A model generated the notes under the pieces. It saw only the letters and a program-made list of their open reading frames with translations. It was not told the DNA's origin and ran no database searches. Both the position numbers and the translations under genes were made by a program. A stretch of DNA of 64,000 nucleotides, taken from NCBI GenBank assembly GCA_963402885.1, contig OY727095.1, positions 8,375,001-8,439,000 on the forward strand. Direction: 5' to 3'. This document shows positions 12,672 through 27,600 of this stretch, in pieces (position 1 is the first letter of the stretch; each line of letters starts with the position of its first letter). Origin of the DNA: Antedon bifida (Eukaryota > Echinodermata > Crinoidea > Comatulida > Antedonidae).

Positions 12672-15600
12672 GTAAGTATTATGGTTGTGTAAAACACAAA
12701 TGCCTCTATTAGATTTGGTGCCAAAAGAGACGAAACTCGACAAGATCCTATTGGTTCATTACCCAAATTGGGTGCTACAGTGCATAGATCAACAATTCCT
12801 GTTTGGGCCCCCCGATTTATAATTTAGAAATAGTTTTGCGGGCCAGATAAAGTGTAGCTTGTGAAGCCTCCTGAAGCTTAGGTTTTAATTTTTTTTTTTC
12901 TCCCTAATATTGATTTTTTTATTCATGGGTCATATTAAATGCACTGTTGAGACCCACTGTAGAAATTTATGCCTTATTAAATTAATGCAGTTTCTTACAG
13001 TCTTCCAAATAAGGAGTTTCTGTTGAACTCTTGAATATTTGTATAAGTTATATTGAGTGTATCGCATCAGTGTAATCTTAATTAATTTGTGTAATACACT
13101 TAACACCATTAATTAACTAATTACACTAACTACACTATTATCTAATTACTCAGTAATACACACAGTTACTTAATTGTACAAGCTGATCTAAAGCACTTCA
13201 AATAATTACTCAATCATCGTGCTGTTATTCTTACATCCTGACATATCAATTCACAGATACAGACTTTAGGCCTGAGATCAGTACTGGTTTTGTGTTTAAC
13301 AATCACAATTTTTGCCTTTAAAATGAAATTTACGAAGGAATAAAAAGGGCTCAGCATTTCTATTTTACAACTGTGCTGAATAAATCGAATCAAATATCCT
13401 TTTCCTGACGAGTGTGCGATATTGAGTAACTAATTGGATTTAAGCATTAAATTTAGTCTCTTCATTGTTGATGTACTAGTGAGAATTTGTAAACGTTGAT
13501 CTTAAATCTTTGGATTTGTCGTTCATCGTTTCCTCTGTCGAAACAGCCTCATGAATCTTTTGTGAATACTGGGTTGAGTTTAAATGCTTTATTATTCTCG
13601 CATATTCAACATGTTTGTTATCATGGCTAGTGTTTTTTTATATCATGGCTAGTGTGTACACTCATGAATTCTTCCTAACTCATAAACATTCATTATTTGT
13701 ATGTAATATGAAAACATGTCAAAGGAAATGCCAATAATGCCATAGTATCAGGCAAATTCCTTAATACAGCTTCACATGTTCACACATGTGATTCCTGTAT
13801 CGTGGAAGGTTAGATTAAAGGGTTATGTTAATGTTGCATCACATAATTTGCATATGGAGAAATAGTTGCAATCTTTCATGGCAACAATGTTGTATTGTCT
13901 CTTCTTAATAAAAAACGTGTGTGCACATTATTAAAGGGTTGCCCATAGCATACGTATCTGGTTGTTATCCTTTTAATTCCTACCTTGGGTATTAGCTTCT
14001 ACGAATACTTGTATGCCGATTATTCAAGCGATTGCCAATACCTTGCATATTGAGTTTAAACGTTTATTCCGACACAAATACATTAAATATTTTGCATTTT
14101 CTTTCTGTTTATATCTTCAGACGTCATTTAATGTGTTATAGTATTAAAAACTAGTTTCTTTTCTGCATATATATATTGCCATTAGTATATTTCACTGTCC
14201 TAAATATAAGGTGGCAATCCCTCTAGATATATATTATAACATCTAAATGTTTTTATCATAATACGCATGTGGGTGATATTAAACCAACCCTAAAGTTTGT
14301 AGGTAGCTAGTATGTTGCCTCGATACTAAAATGTTTTAATAATAGCTTAGCTTTCCAGAAGAAAATCTTCAGTCTGATCTTTTGAGTCGACAATGATTTT
14401 CGGTTGAAATTGGTTTATTGTTGTGTAATCTGATTATATTTTAGATATGAAAAAGAAGAATAATCTTTCAAATTTATTTCTGTCCTTTTTCCTTCAATAC
14501 ATTACCTAATAAGCGTATGTATTCATGACCCAACTATGGTCAATGATAACACATACAACTTAGAATAAAAATTCTGTCGTAGTCATGAAATATAGTAGAG
14601 TATACAATTTGTGTTGTATGTACAATGTATGTGATGATACTATGATCTTTCATTTTCACACATACTTAAACTTCATGTTCTTTTAAAACTTCATCTAATT
14701 AATCATTTATTAGTATATTGATGTTTGTTGTGAACCATGTCATTAATAGGTCAGTCTGTGTCATAGTACTGTACTTACTTGGAATTTGTGATGATCATTG
14801 ATCGAATCATCTGTATTCAACTACTACAATAGATAGTATTGTCTTTACTATATGTTGCATTGAGTCTTCCACTTTGTTGATATCAGCCGCTGGAAAATAA
14901 TCTTGCATGATTTCCTTTGGGAGCGGTTTATTTCCGATGTCTTGTCAATGCAATTTATTACTTTATTACAATACCACAATAGTTTGAATGCAGTGCAGAA
15001 CATCAAACTTAATGTTGCTTTAAAACTTAGTAAATGCTTACAGTAGGACAGGACAGGACAGGACCTATTAAGGGGACACTTTCCCATGAAACGAGCAATG
15101 GCAAATACATGTTTAACAATATGGTAAACATCTATTCAGGGAAACATCCCTATTAAGGGGACATTTTCCCGTAAAACGAACATGGGCAAAACGGCCTATT
15201 CAGAGAACTTTCTAAATAGGACACTTTGTTTGGTCCAGAAAATGTCTTTTTTAATAGGGGTTATACTGTATAAGCACCCAAATTTATTTGTAAAAATATG
15301 CTACAAGTTTGCGATTTATTATAACCATTACTTTAATTTTTCATGTGAAATCAAGAACCTGTATTCACACAGTAATCTATGCAATCTCTTGCCCCAAGAA
15401 TATGCTAACCACCTGTCCACACTAGAAAAAGATGACCATCTAATGCTAATTCCATGGTCTTTAGTTCAAATCCTATCCAAGGTGTCAATAGTTTCTACCT
15501 TTAGGAAAACGCCTAGTGTAGCAATCAAGGGTTTATAATACTTAGATGACAAACATTAATGATGTAACGAATGAAATGGTTACAAACGAGCCTGAAGACA

Positions 15601-18600
15601 TCGCAATAATATAACGTCAAAATTGCAATTATAGAAAATATGGTGGGCGAATAAACATTCCAAAATGATGTTTTAGGTTTAGGGGATAGAATACATTAAA
15701 AAAACCAGTTTATTGTTTGATATTATTAATGCATATTATAGCTGATTGATATTACTATATAAATCATATTTAATGATATTTATAGTATCTTCACCATTAA
15801 ATTAAATTTAAAATATACAAATAAACCAGTTTACTTTATTGTTTGATATTATTGACACATTATACCTGATTGATGTTACTATATAAAATATAAATTATAT
15901 AAATGATATTTATAGTATATTCACCATTAAAGTTAAATTTATAATACACAAATATTAGTAACAAACCTTTTCTACTTAAGGAAACATTTTTGTCTTGAAA
16001 ATATTAAATATGACTATTTTATGCAAATTTATCATTATTAAGTGGAAATATTTATTGACATTTTTGCTCTCTGACAAAAGTGTATATTTGATTGTCCTAG
16101 GGCGTGTGTACTGATGAGAATCCTTAATTGGACATGGAAGTTAAATTAACGCAAACTAAATTATTTAAGAACTAGGATTTATTATTGATTTCATTCAGCC
16201 CCATCAACAAAAATATGTATGAAAATTGGGAAAACGTCAAAAGTCGTCTAATAATAATGATAGATGTCGTTTATTTAAATGTAAATAAAATAAATGAATG
16301 TAAATTTATTCAAATGTAATTAACTTTAATCTAACCATAAATTTAACCTTTGATATATTGCTACTTTTAATATTTTGTAAATCTTGAAAACGGTGAATTT
16401 ACCACCAAAATCAGAAGGAAAATTGTTCATTGGTGGAAACATTTGCATTTAGTATATCATTTGCATATATTAACATACATTGAATAATGTGTTGCTCTAT
16501 TACAGTCAGCAATGTGTTCCTTATTATACAGTCAACAAATTGCCCAATGTTAATAAAAATTGTCCCTTGTTAATACAAAAAATTGATCATTGTTAATCAA
16601 CAAATTGTCCCTTTGTTACAAATTCTTTCCTACTGTTCGGAAAACAAAATACTACAGTATATTTTCAATTTTGTACATTTTTATTTGTATATCTCTTTTT
16701 GATATATATATATCGATACATTTTATTCCAAATGATATTATGACATTACAATGAATAATAAATTTAAAACAATTACACTTGAATATTCATCTCTATTTAT
16801 CCTAAAGAAAATGATGACCGAAATAAGTTACATTAACCTCTGTGTAATGGGGCTTGTATACTGCTTATCCACTTAAGGCAATTGTCTTCCACTCTATAAA
16901 AATACAAATATTTGAATAGCACTAAGTAGCATTGAATGAGACATTGTATAAAGTAGCTTGTTATACTGCAGGTAAACTACACGAGTAGCAAGTAGTTACT
17001 TTCTTCCTCAATTGCGTTCATAGAATTGACGCTATCTCATCAACATGATTGCATTCAACGATAATATCTTTGTAATGAAATCGAGTAATTTGTATTATTC
17101 TGCAATGGTATTGTAAGCGTGCGATCAAGGGGAAGTGTTTGGCGCATCCCCGAGGGGTTTGCTACGCCCCCTGAGGTTAGTTGCTAGTATTGACCATGTT
17201 TGTAATGCATTCAGCTGATAATTATCCGCATGCACTTTACTAGATACGCTCATTATTCACCCGTCGGGGGTCTTGCAAGACATTAATCTATTAAATATAG
17301 AAAAAAAGAAAAAAAAACTTAAGATAACATTGTTTTTAATATTTAATTTATATTTAATTATATTTAATTGAAATTAAAATATATTTTTTATTTCTTTCCT
17401 TTTATATATATATTTTTTTTTTTTGTGAGAAGAATTTATTCTTTAAATGAAATTTGTTTGCAGTTTTTTTGTGCAATATAAAGTAAAAAATATTGTTACT
17501 ATTATATATTATAATAATATTATAATATAATAATTTCTTTTGCACATTTTTGTGTTTCATATATTAATTCATTATATTTTTAAAAAGCAATATAAACATA
17601 ATATACTACATTGAATAAATGTTATTATTTCTAAAAATATTTAGATGCAAAGCTTGTACAGTTTGTACTTTACCAAACATTAATACATTTATTCTGAATG
17701 ATATTTAAACTGGATATGAAGGTGTCGCCAGTCAGACCTGTTAAATGTTTTAAACTCTTTATTTAATGAAAATATATCTTGTATTAGGTGGCTAGTACTT
17801 TTGACGGATTTAAAGCATTTGGGTTCGTAAATTGATATCGTGCCTATTTAATTCTATTATTGAAAAGGGTTTTTGAAACAATTTGAATTAAATTAAGTCC
17901 ATCTTCGCTGACAGATTATATTAAATTTTCCAATTCTTTTCAAAACAAAATTGACAATATTGTTCGACAAATATGGCGTACAATTTACTGAGCTGAAAAT
18001 CAATATCAACGCTATAAATCTTTTTTGTCAGACAATTTTATCATTTGAATTTTGACTATCTAGATGTGTTATTAGTTTTCGTGTAAAATGTGATTGATTG
18101 ATAGATGGGTCAGTTTTTTTTTTATTGTCAAACTGATGGATTGGTTTGGTTTTTCCTCATATTCCGATTCTTCCATTAAGATACATAGCGGTATGTAATT
18201 ATGTATAGATTTATCAGATATGTATTTTAGTGAGAAATGACAGAATACTGAGTGGTTATTGCAGACGACACAAGTACCGAAATTCAAATGGGTAATGGGC
18301 TAAGAGTCCTGAAAGCTATTAAAGCCTAATAAGGTAATTACATTCCCTTTCTTTCCCTGACAACTTTTATGGTTACCTCTATGACTAGAATATCATATCA
18401 AGTATTACATGATTCTGATTGGTGGAAAAAGACATTATACAGCATTACTGTGTCTTGTCAGTTGATGATGATAGTCGTTGCAAATTTGGTAAAACATGCA
18501 TTATAGGCTGAGAATCACAATAATGTGATAGATGTTGCGTTTAGGTGATTTTGGCATTCATTTTGATCTGCATTCTCTAGTTAACATCTTCACCGAGTTT

Positions 18601-21600
18601 AATAGCATTACAAAATTTGTTTTATATCATTCCCAATTGTTGTATTATGTTAAAAAATAATGTTTTTTTGGGTTTAATGCACATTCAGAAATGATTGGTC
18701 ATGTATTGTTACTTGGCATGGTAAATTCTATTGTTCTGTCAACTTCAGCAGAGGAAAAAAATATGTGGGTATTCCCATTGTGTTGTAGGTCAAAATATAT
18801 GTCTTGGTTATTATTTTATGCAATGCAACATTGTAAAAATATTAAAATTATTAAATAATTAAAATTTAAAATACTTCCAGAAATTGAATATTATGTATGA
18901 AAATTATAAATCCATAGCCATATTAACGAACATCCAAATTGAGAAATTGAATGCCACTAATGTTTTAATTTAGTTCCTAAAATTTTCAATTTACAATGTG
19001 TGAATTAATAGAATCCTATAATTTACAGTATATTCCCAGATATTATAATCCTATGGTTATTTGATACCATACCATATGTTTAATACCTGTTCTTAATTTA
19101 TATGGCACATGTGTTTATAACCACACCTTATTAACCTTGAGAGTTGTGTTCAAATCAATAACCTGTTTTTATTGCTCTGTTGTTGGAATATAAGCTATAG
19201 AACAACTAAAAATAATAATAATTTACATGCTGACAATCATTTAAATTTTTTAACTAAAATTTTCAAAGTAACTTTTTTGATGGTGGTGTACCCACGTTTG
19301 TTTCTACTCAATTCTACAACTTCAATCACTAAAGATTCCATTTAAGCTTGTGTTATTTAAAGAAATCATTTTCTACGTTTGTTAGTTCTCGGTGGAGTGA
19401 AAATTAATGGAAGAGATCAGTTTAATTGATTCGTGGTGCTTTAGACTGGATTTCGGAACGCAGACCATTGATTGTCTTAGACTTTGCGCCACTGTATGTC
19501 TGACAAAGCAATACCATAATAACAAATATTACTTGCCTCCAGTACTTGAACCTAGTCACACTTAGTTTGTATACAGTCGTAATAAATTACAAAGTCAATC
19601 GCTAAATCAAGTGAAATTGATTCTTGGATGCCGCTCATCAACATGATCATGTGACACGGCGGCATCTCCGTCAATATAATTTTGAAATATTCTCTGAAAA
19701 TGAAACAGAAAGATAGTATTGTTTCAACATAGCTTGAAAAGATTGTTTTTCGGCCATAACCCATAAATTTTATATTTAAAAAAAAAGTGTTTAAAAAAAA
19801 TAATGGAAGATTATTTATATTTTAACCCGATAATGTGAAATATTGGAATATAATTTTGAATTGCTAAGTGATAAGTCATTTTTCAAGGCATCAAATATAC
19901 ACCTTAAAACGAGAAAATTGAATATTTTATATTCAAAGTATTTCAAGTTTTCCGTGTGATACAAATAGTTTTCTTCAGTTATTTTGTGGGGTGACAATTT
20001 GGGATTATATCATGGGACTGTCATGCAGAAGATGGTGGGATTATATCAGGGCAATAAGTTATACTCGTATACTGTGTACAGTATTTTCCAATATATTTTT
20101 ACACAAAACATTGAATTTGTTTTAGATCACCCCTGAAGTAGGGTGACATTTTGGGATTATATCATGGGACCGTCATGCAGAAGATAATGGGATTATATCA
20201 GGGCAATAAGTTATACTCGTATGCTGTGTATTTTCGAATATGTTTTTACACGAACATTGAATTTGTTGTAGTAGTTCTCCTTGTGTTAGTCAATTTACAA
20301 TCATTAAAATATTTAGCTGTTTAATTACGAGTATCTATTAATCATGATTTAAACCCATAATCTCATCAATCATGACCCACGTCCTATACCCTTAATTACG
20401 GTATTAATCTCATTCTGGAATCCTTTTCTCCATCGTTTATTCTCCTTTTTGTATGTTCATTACTTGTTATGCTCCTAATTGTTTTCATGTTGATTTATAA
20501 GTACAGTAAGTGATGTATGGCAATTTTAATGTTTCTCTGCATCTATGTGCAAAATGGATAATTCATTCATGCAATCTTTTTTCTCGGAATCTTTGGTCCA
20601 TAGAAAGTAAAATTATGTATAAATTAACAAAAAAGAAACTGTACTGACTACTACTTTTTCATCTCCATATTATGTGAAATAACATTTAGCTATGGTCAAT
20701 ATGGCACTTGTTTTTGTTTTATTTTTTCCATAGGATACTGTTAAAAATGTCCGCCATAAAATACATTTTTAACAATTTTAGTTGTTGATTTAGCTAGTTG
20801 GTTACAATTTATTTCATTTCTGTCGCATAAAATATTAACAATAAATGTATTTCATGGTATATTCATCATATAGCAGTAGGTGGTGGTGAGCCATCTTTTA
20901 ATTTTATTTGATTACTGTAATAGTAATAATGTAAATCTTCATTACCCTTCTTGTTCTCAGAGTGTTAATTATTTGAGAATGTGAAGCAATCTTATTTAGG
21001 TCATAATTCTCATTCTTGCGTATACAATTTAATCCCGTCAAACACAAATTACCGACGACATCTTCATAAACACATCAACCTATTTTTTTTTTTATACTTC
21101 CCCATTAATTCCATCCATATAAACCTGCACTGGTATCTTGTTACACCATCAATTCTATTCATTATTGCTATGTGATAAGATGCGAAGACAATTTCAAATC
21201 AACTTACAGCATCTCTTGGGTCGGACGACGATCCAAGTCGTAAGACATCTTATTGCCAGGCCTTGTCAACATTAATCAACAGAACTGTTGACGTTTTCCA
21301 TATTTGTAAAAAAAAAAAATTGTTAGTTTAATATGATGTGATAGATTTATTATTTGACGCAAAACAATATTTACATCTATGTATTTATATAGGAAACACC
21401 GTGGAAGGTAGATACAGACATAACTATGGCAAGTGCTTGAGTTTTCATATATTTTTTCCATCCACAGTGACTTAACCTTTATGTATTACATTTTCCTTTT
21501 GCTCTACATGCGATTTTAAAACACCGGATACTATTTGTTGCTGCAAATTCTTTTCCATATTATTGACAAAAAAATAAAAACGCCTAATCATCATTATATT

Positions 21601-24600
21601 AATTGGAATAATATTCATAAGAGGTAATTTTATATCGGCAAATTGTTCGTGTAACAAACGCCAAGGTTATATCTGCCTAGTCCCTTTGAATTTTCACAAA
21701 GAAATGCGACAGTGGGAAAAAGCATTTATATTTGCGACTGTAAATTGTATTTTTTTATTAGTTTTGCCTGATATTATTTTAATCATTACATTTTTTCTCT
21801 ATAGACCTTTTCAATATATTTGTGGGTGATTTGGATCAAGATATAACCACAGAAGAACTAAGATCAGCATTTAATCAACATGGCAACGTTGTGTAAGTAT
21901 AATTTATGCCTTCATCTTTCCTCTTTTATTTTGGTTGCTGTTTTTCTATTTAAGCATGAACAAGATTTTATATGAGTAAGATATTTTTAATAAGCACTGG
22001 TTTCACATTTATTGCATGGTTTTCATTTTTGTTTTTTATTACACTATTTATTTATGACCTTATATGGTGTCAAAAGGGTATGTTATTTTGTATCTAAATC
22101 CCAGTAGAATGCGATGAACAAAACAAGACATGGTCAGGTTCTTGACCACAGATAAACAAGTGTCTAACAATCTGAGAGAAAGGTTAATAAAATCAACTTT
22201 TTTGGTTTCCGGTGGAAATAATTTTGGACATTTTGTGCCAGCATTCGTTGGTGTGTTTAGTGTATAACTAAATGTACAATTTAGAGCAATCTTTTGGTCC
22301 TTTCAAATCAATATAGATTGTCATTAAAAGGAATACAGAAATATTGATGGAAAGAATTAAAACATGCCTTTTTAACCTTTTGCAAAATCAATTTCTTTTT
22401 AAACTAATGATCATATTTTCACAACTTTTTTTCCGGTTTTTGTGATGTGACTGAAATTTTAAAATGACTGTAAAAAATACATACACATCTTCTCTACACG
22501 TCACATTAATCAATCATAGTTGATAACTTATGCCATACATAATTTTCTTCATTTTTTATTTATGTTTATAATTTTTGAATTTAAAGATTTCCTTCTAAAT
22601 GCATGCAGTGCATGTGTATTGCCATGTAGATCAGTTAAAAATTGCATATTTGTAATTTGAGACTTTTGAGTTTGGGTTTGAATCCCATGCAATTCATTTG
22701 TTTTATGTTCTGGGATAAGACAATATCTCGTACTCGGGTGTACAAGCATATATGGTTCTTTTTTTACCATGAGAGGTTGTGGGTTCAATTTCCTCTATTT
22801 ATTTAGCAAGATCATTATAGCCTGATGGAACATTAATATCCCTAACACCGTCTAGCAAAAACTCCACAGTTTAAACACAAATACCATACAAAATGCATCG
22901 TGTGTGTAAATGTTTTGCTAGAGGTGAAATGGGTATTAATGCCAATTCATACAGATGAGCGGTAATGGTAATAAAAATATAGAATCTATAAATTGCTTGT
23001 GACCATTTACACAAATCAAAGCACGTAGAAAATGGGTGGGTTTCTGCAGAGGATAGATACAGATTCCATGTAGAACACAATTGAGCTACGCATTTTTTCT
23101 GCTTACCGTTACCGCTCATCTGTGTAAATTGGCTTTTAGACTGTACTAGCATACTTGTGTTTTTTGCAAAATTTGGAATCCATGTAAATTGAATTTATAC
23201 TTAGACCTGATTGAATATTAATCTGATTTTATATTTTTATTATATTTTTTACAAGATTGAGCAAAATTAAATCAGACTGAATTTGTTTTAGTTTTTGCAT
23301 ATTATAAACACGAGCTGTTTCAATTTAAACATTGTCGGGCAGAACTATTGGCTATTTTTAAAAATGGAAGGCAGACCTCGATCACCGGGTCTTTGTCGGT
23401 GAAAATCATAAACCGACACGAATCTTCCTGTTGTTATAAAGAATAAATTAGTATTAACACATGATTCAATTTCCACAAATAGTTTTTTATTACAACATAG
23501 GGAACTGTTTCAATAACAAGTTTTTCACTTAAATACCTTTTTTTCCCAGAGATAGTCGCCTTTAAATGATAACAAGTTATAATGGAAATACTGTCGTTTA
23601 ATCAGTGTTAACACACATTCTTCCTTGAGGTGTTAATTAAACAAACTACTATACAAAAAAAACTAGAGAATGTTTTAAATGCTGAATAATAATAATATTT
23701 ATTGATATATACCATTTTCTGTGGCACTTAATAATACTATGAAAAGTATGTCAAAAAACATATAAACATGATACAAATTTACCAATTCTCAATAAAGCAA
23801 ACAATTCTGAAGATTCTCAAGAATCCATTCCTTTGCAAAACACCAGAATAATACTCGTTATTTTTAATTTAGTTTATACTAAAAAAATTTTTAAAAAGAG
23901 CAATTTTGTTAAAAAATAATTTGCAAAGGGCGGTGTTCATGAAGGATGAATTACAAAGTTAAACCACTTGGCGATTCGATTCCAAACATTTTTCACCGCC
24001 TAATAACGACGTATAATGATAATGGCTTCATAGTGCCGAAGCCGTTTTGTCATTGGATCTGTCCATCGTAAAAGACACGTTTTATCGATAGGTTATCGCA
24101 GCCAAATTACTCGTAATTTAAAAGAGGATTTGGTTGCTACTGGAATTATTTTTTGTAGTAATGTTGTTGTGTGACTGTGACCTCATTTCTTGCGTGATCG
24201 TATTTATTTTATTTATGCTGTTTCGTTGGTAGTTTACATAAAATACCAACCGTGTTTTGCATTAGTCTGCAATCAGCTGAATTTGTTTGCAGAAACTGCA
24301 TGTCGATTTTATCTGAATGTTAAGGGCATAGCTGGCAAGTTGAAATAATCCTCCATAATCTCCCTTTAACAAATACTGTAATCTTGACTAAATACTTCTC
24401 GTCAGAAATCGCCTGCTCACTACGGACACCACTAACCTTGGATTCTGTCTTATCCATCAAGTACTGACAGATGGAGCTGTGACCTTTCGGATACGACGTC
24501 TTCGCTAACTTTTAGTTTAAATTTAAATTCACCATAATAGCAGGAATCTAGGACAGATGATGTCGCACAAAAGTAAAGTAATCAGCAAGTTTATAAATGC

Positions 24601-27600
24601 AGCGACCTCCGCACCTATCATTCGTTATTAGATACTTGTTAAAATTTGACCTTTTTTGTAGCATTTTGATATTCTATATTTATTCCACGTACGTTTCATT
24701 CAAGGCTCTGTGATTATCGGTTTTAACATGGATAAAATTTGACAATATTTTAAATTCTGTTCAGTATTTTTACTTTGAACCTTAGCCTAGAAAAAAAATA
24801 ACATAATAAAACCTTTTGGTAATTTTTTTTAAAGTCGAAGAAGAAATTGAATACCTGTATATATTTTACCAGTTTAATAATTTAACCTTTTGAAATATAA
24901 AACTGCGTCAACATTTTAGGAGAGTTTTTAGTCTTTTTGTTGGCAAGCAGTGAGGATAGTTTGTGAATCTAGCTATACCATGTTATCTTACCTCATGGAA
25001 AGGGCCTTATTATATTTGGCCCAGTTATTTTCCACCTTTGGTAGGTAGGAACGAAACTTACCAATAACTAAGCCCATAATAAGTTCTTGACTAGTTAAAC
25101 TATTCAAGTTTTGAACTTATTATGGACTTGGTTATTGGTGAGTTTGTTCCTACCTACCAAAGGTGGTAATAACTGGGCCCATGAATCCAAATTTATACCC
25201 TGGTAAATATCTAAGCCTGAACATGCTCTATGTTAACTATGTATAATAGTTAGATATTATGATAGTCGGTGGTCTTTTGTCATTAGATGGGTAGATATAA
25301 AATATTATCTGTACTTTTTCTACCGGTTTTTATGGCATGCACTAGCTTGGGAACCACGTCATTGGGAGCCACATGGTCCAACCTGTAGTCGATTCAAATG
25401 CACAGCACACAATTCAAGCAAATTCATATTGACTTTTGCTATTATGGTTTTAAGAAAATCAATGTAAAACATATGTTGCCTATCTGGTTTAGAATTTGTA
25501 AGTACACTGTTTGCTAACAGCATATGTTCTGTTACATACACACTAGTTGTTTCGAGATATTTGTTGAATAGAATTATATTAATTTTCAATATGTTTATTC
25601 ACATTGTTTGTTATCTATATATGCTGTTGATCTTTTTTTTTTTAAATTTTGATTTATTATAATATAAATCTAGATTATTAAACTTTCAATATAATTTATG
25701 GTGAATACAATAAGTCAAGCTATTAATATTATATCACAGAACCTAACTATTAGAGATCTTTCGATATTGATGTCATATGACCACCATACTGCCAATACAA
25801 AAATAAGTTTTGCGGGGTGCTGATAGTGATACACAATAACTAAAGTATACCCATATTTAACCTATAATCACATTTCAAATGACATTTGAACATATTATTG
25901 GGACACCTTTGGAACAAAATTGTCTCCTGAATAGGGATTGGCTGTAGTGTTTAAACTTATAAAATTCCTTTTTCTTCTACCACCATTTAGGAGCAAACTT
26001 CATTTTGCAGGCTACTTCTCTACTGGCTCTAGCTTTTGAAATTTTAATGCATATCTCATTTGTTTCATATGAAAGTGTTCCTTTCTTTCTTTCTCCATTC
26101 ACAAAATCATAAACATACATAAATAATCATAATACCCTGAATAGGGATGTCCTAGAGTTGTACTAAAATTTGGGAGAGGGGGAGATTACAGATAGACTTT
26201 TTCATTTCAATACATTTCATACTGTATTTTGTTGAAAGCTACATACAGCAGTAGAACCGTTCCTTTAGGACATTAAGGGGCACATTTTTCTATGAAACAA
26301 AGAGAAGAATTTCTATGAAAAATAAAACTTATTTATTATAGTATTAGTTAACCCTCATTCTCCATATCATCAAGTATCAATTTATTCTACAATATATTCA
26401 AAATGATAATTTATAACAAATATTTGGGATCAAAAGGTGTCTCCTTAATATGCTACAGTAACCAGCCAGTCATTTTGGTTAATAGCAACAATATCTGATG
26501 AATATTCCTATATAAATTTAATTTAAATAACATTATTACAAAATTGTTCAGATGTTTGATTAATAATATATTTTCTTGATCATCAATCAAATGTTAGTGA
26601 ATTTGATATTAATATTCAGTTGATAGATGGAAAACAGAGTTTTATCAATAACATTTAGTCTGGTGGAGAGAAAAAAAAGAAGGGAATTTTACACATATGA
26701 ATGAATTAGGTACACAGTAGAAATTGAAGTGTTTTGTCCCAGTAGGTCTGTAATTAAACTAGAAAGGCGGGCTATGTGAGGGCGTGTGGCACAGTTAGTT
26801 AGACATTGAACTACACTGATAGGGAGTCTAACGCTCATCACATTGCTTGTATCCTTACTTACGTTTCCTCTAGTTTACCTTTAGTTAAATAGATTAATAT
26901 AAAATATTCTTTGTTTTGTTTATTGTATAAGTGTTAGGAATGAATTCTCTTTGGAGTGAAAAATGATGATAGGATTATATAACTAATTTTCAATGGAAAA
27001 AATGACGATACTTTTGATTATTAATCGGGTAATTTTCTACAAGAAGATATTGGAGACGGAAGCCAAGTACTTTCAAGTTTATATTTCAATTGAAGAAAAC
27101 TTGAGAAGAAATGCGGGCAAGATAGATGATTAAACAAGAATACTATAAGTTAAACTAGATACTTGGGTGATGAATACAGCAAAAGTTGTGTACGATTCAA
27201 ACATTTTTCTTTAAAGATGTATTGTCCCCCAAAAACATGAAAAATGAAGATTAATAAAATCAGACCTTAAATAGGCCATTTTGCAGTTTTAATAAAGTTA
27301 TTCACTTCTGTAAAAAAAAAAAAAAAAAGTTAATTATTTCACTTATAAAAAGACACAAGAAAGGGTGAATTTTAACCAAAAAATATTGTGTGACAGACAA
27401 TTTAGGTATTTTTTGCTTTAAATTACATTTTTTCAGGTAGATCATTTTTTTTTTCGATCCAGTTCACGTGAATACAGTAACTATACTTGAAATTAAAATT
27501 GCATATCCAACAATTAGGGGGACAATATATCTTAAGAATATAATCCAATCAATATTCAATATTATTGACTGGGGATAGAGCTGATTCAGAGTTTGGTTGA

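Larger units (their letters stand above)
12672..21804 (+). other. TIA1-like intron, 9.1 kb
   Basis: This intron has GT-AG borders. It contains a MITE (15041-15268), a SINE-like tRNA-related piece (about 15395-15540), a 125-bp tandem duplication (15702-15953), a 140-bp tandem duplication (19986-20275), AT-rich low-complexity DNA near 17280-17600, and a short CG-richer patch near 17120-17280 of unknown nature. No other exon could be supported. Confidence 0.75.
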
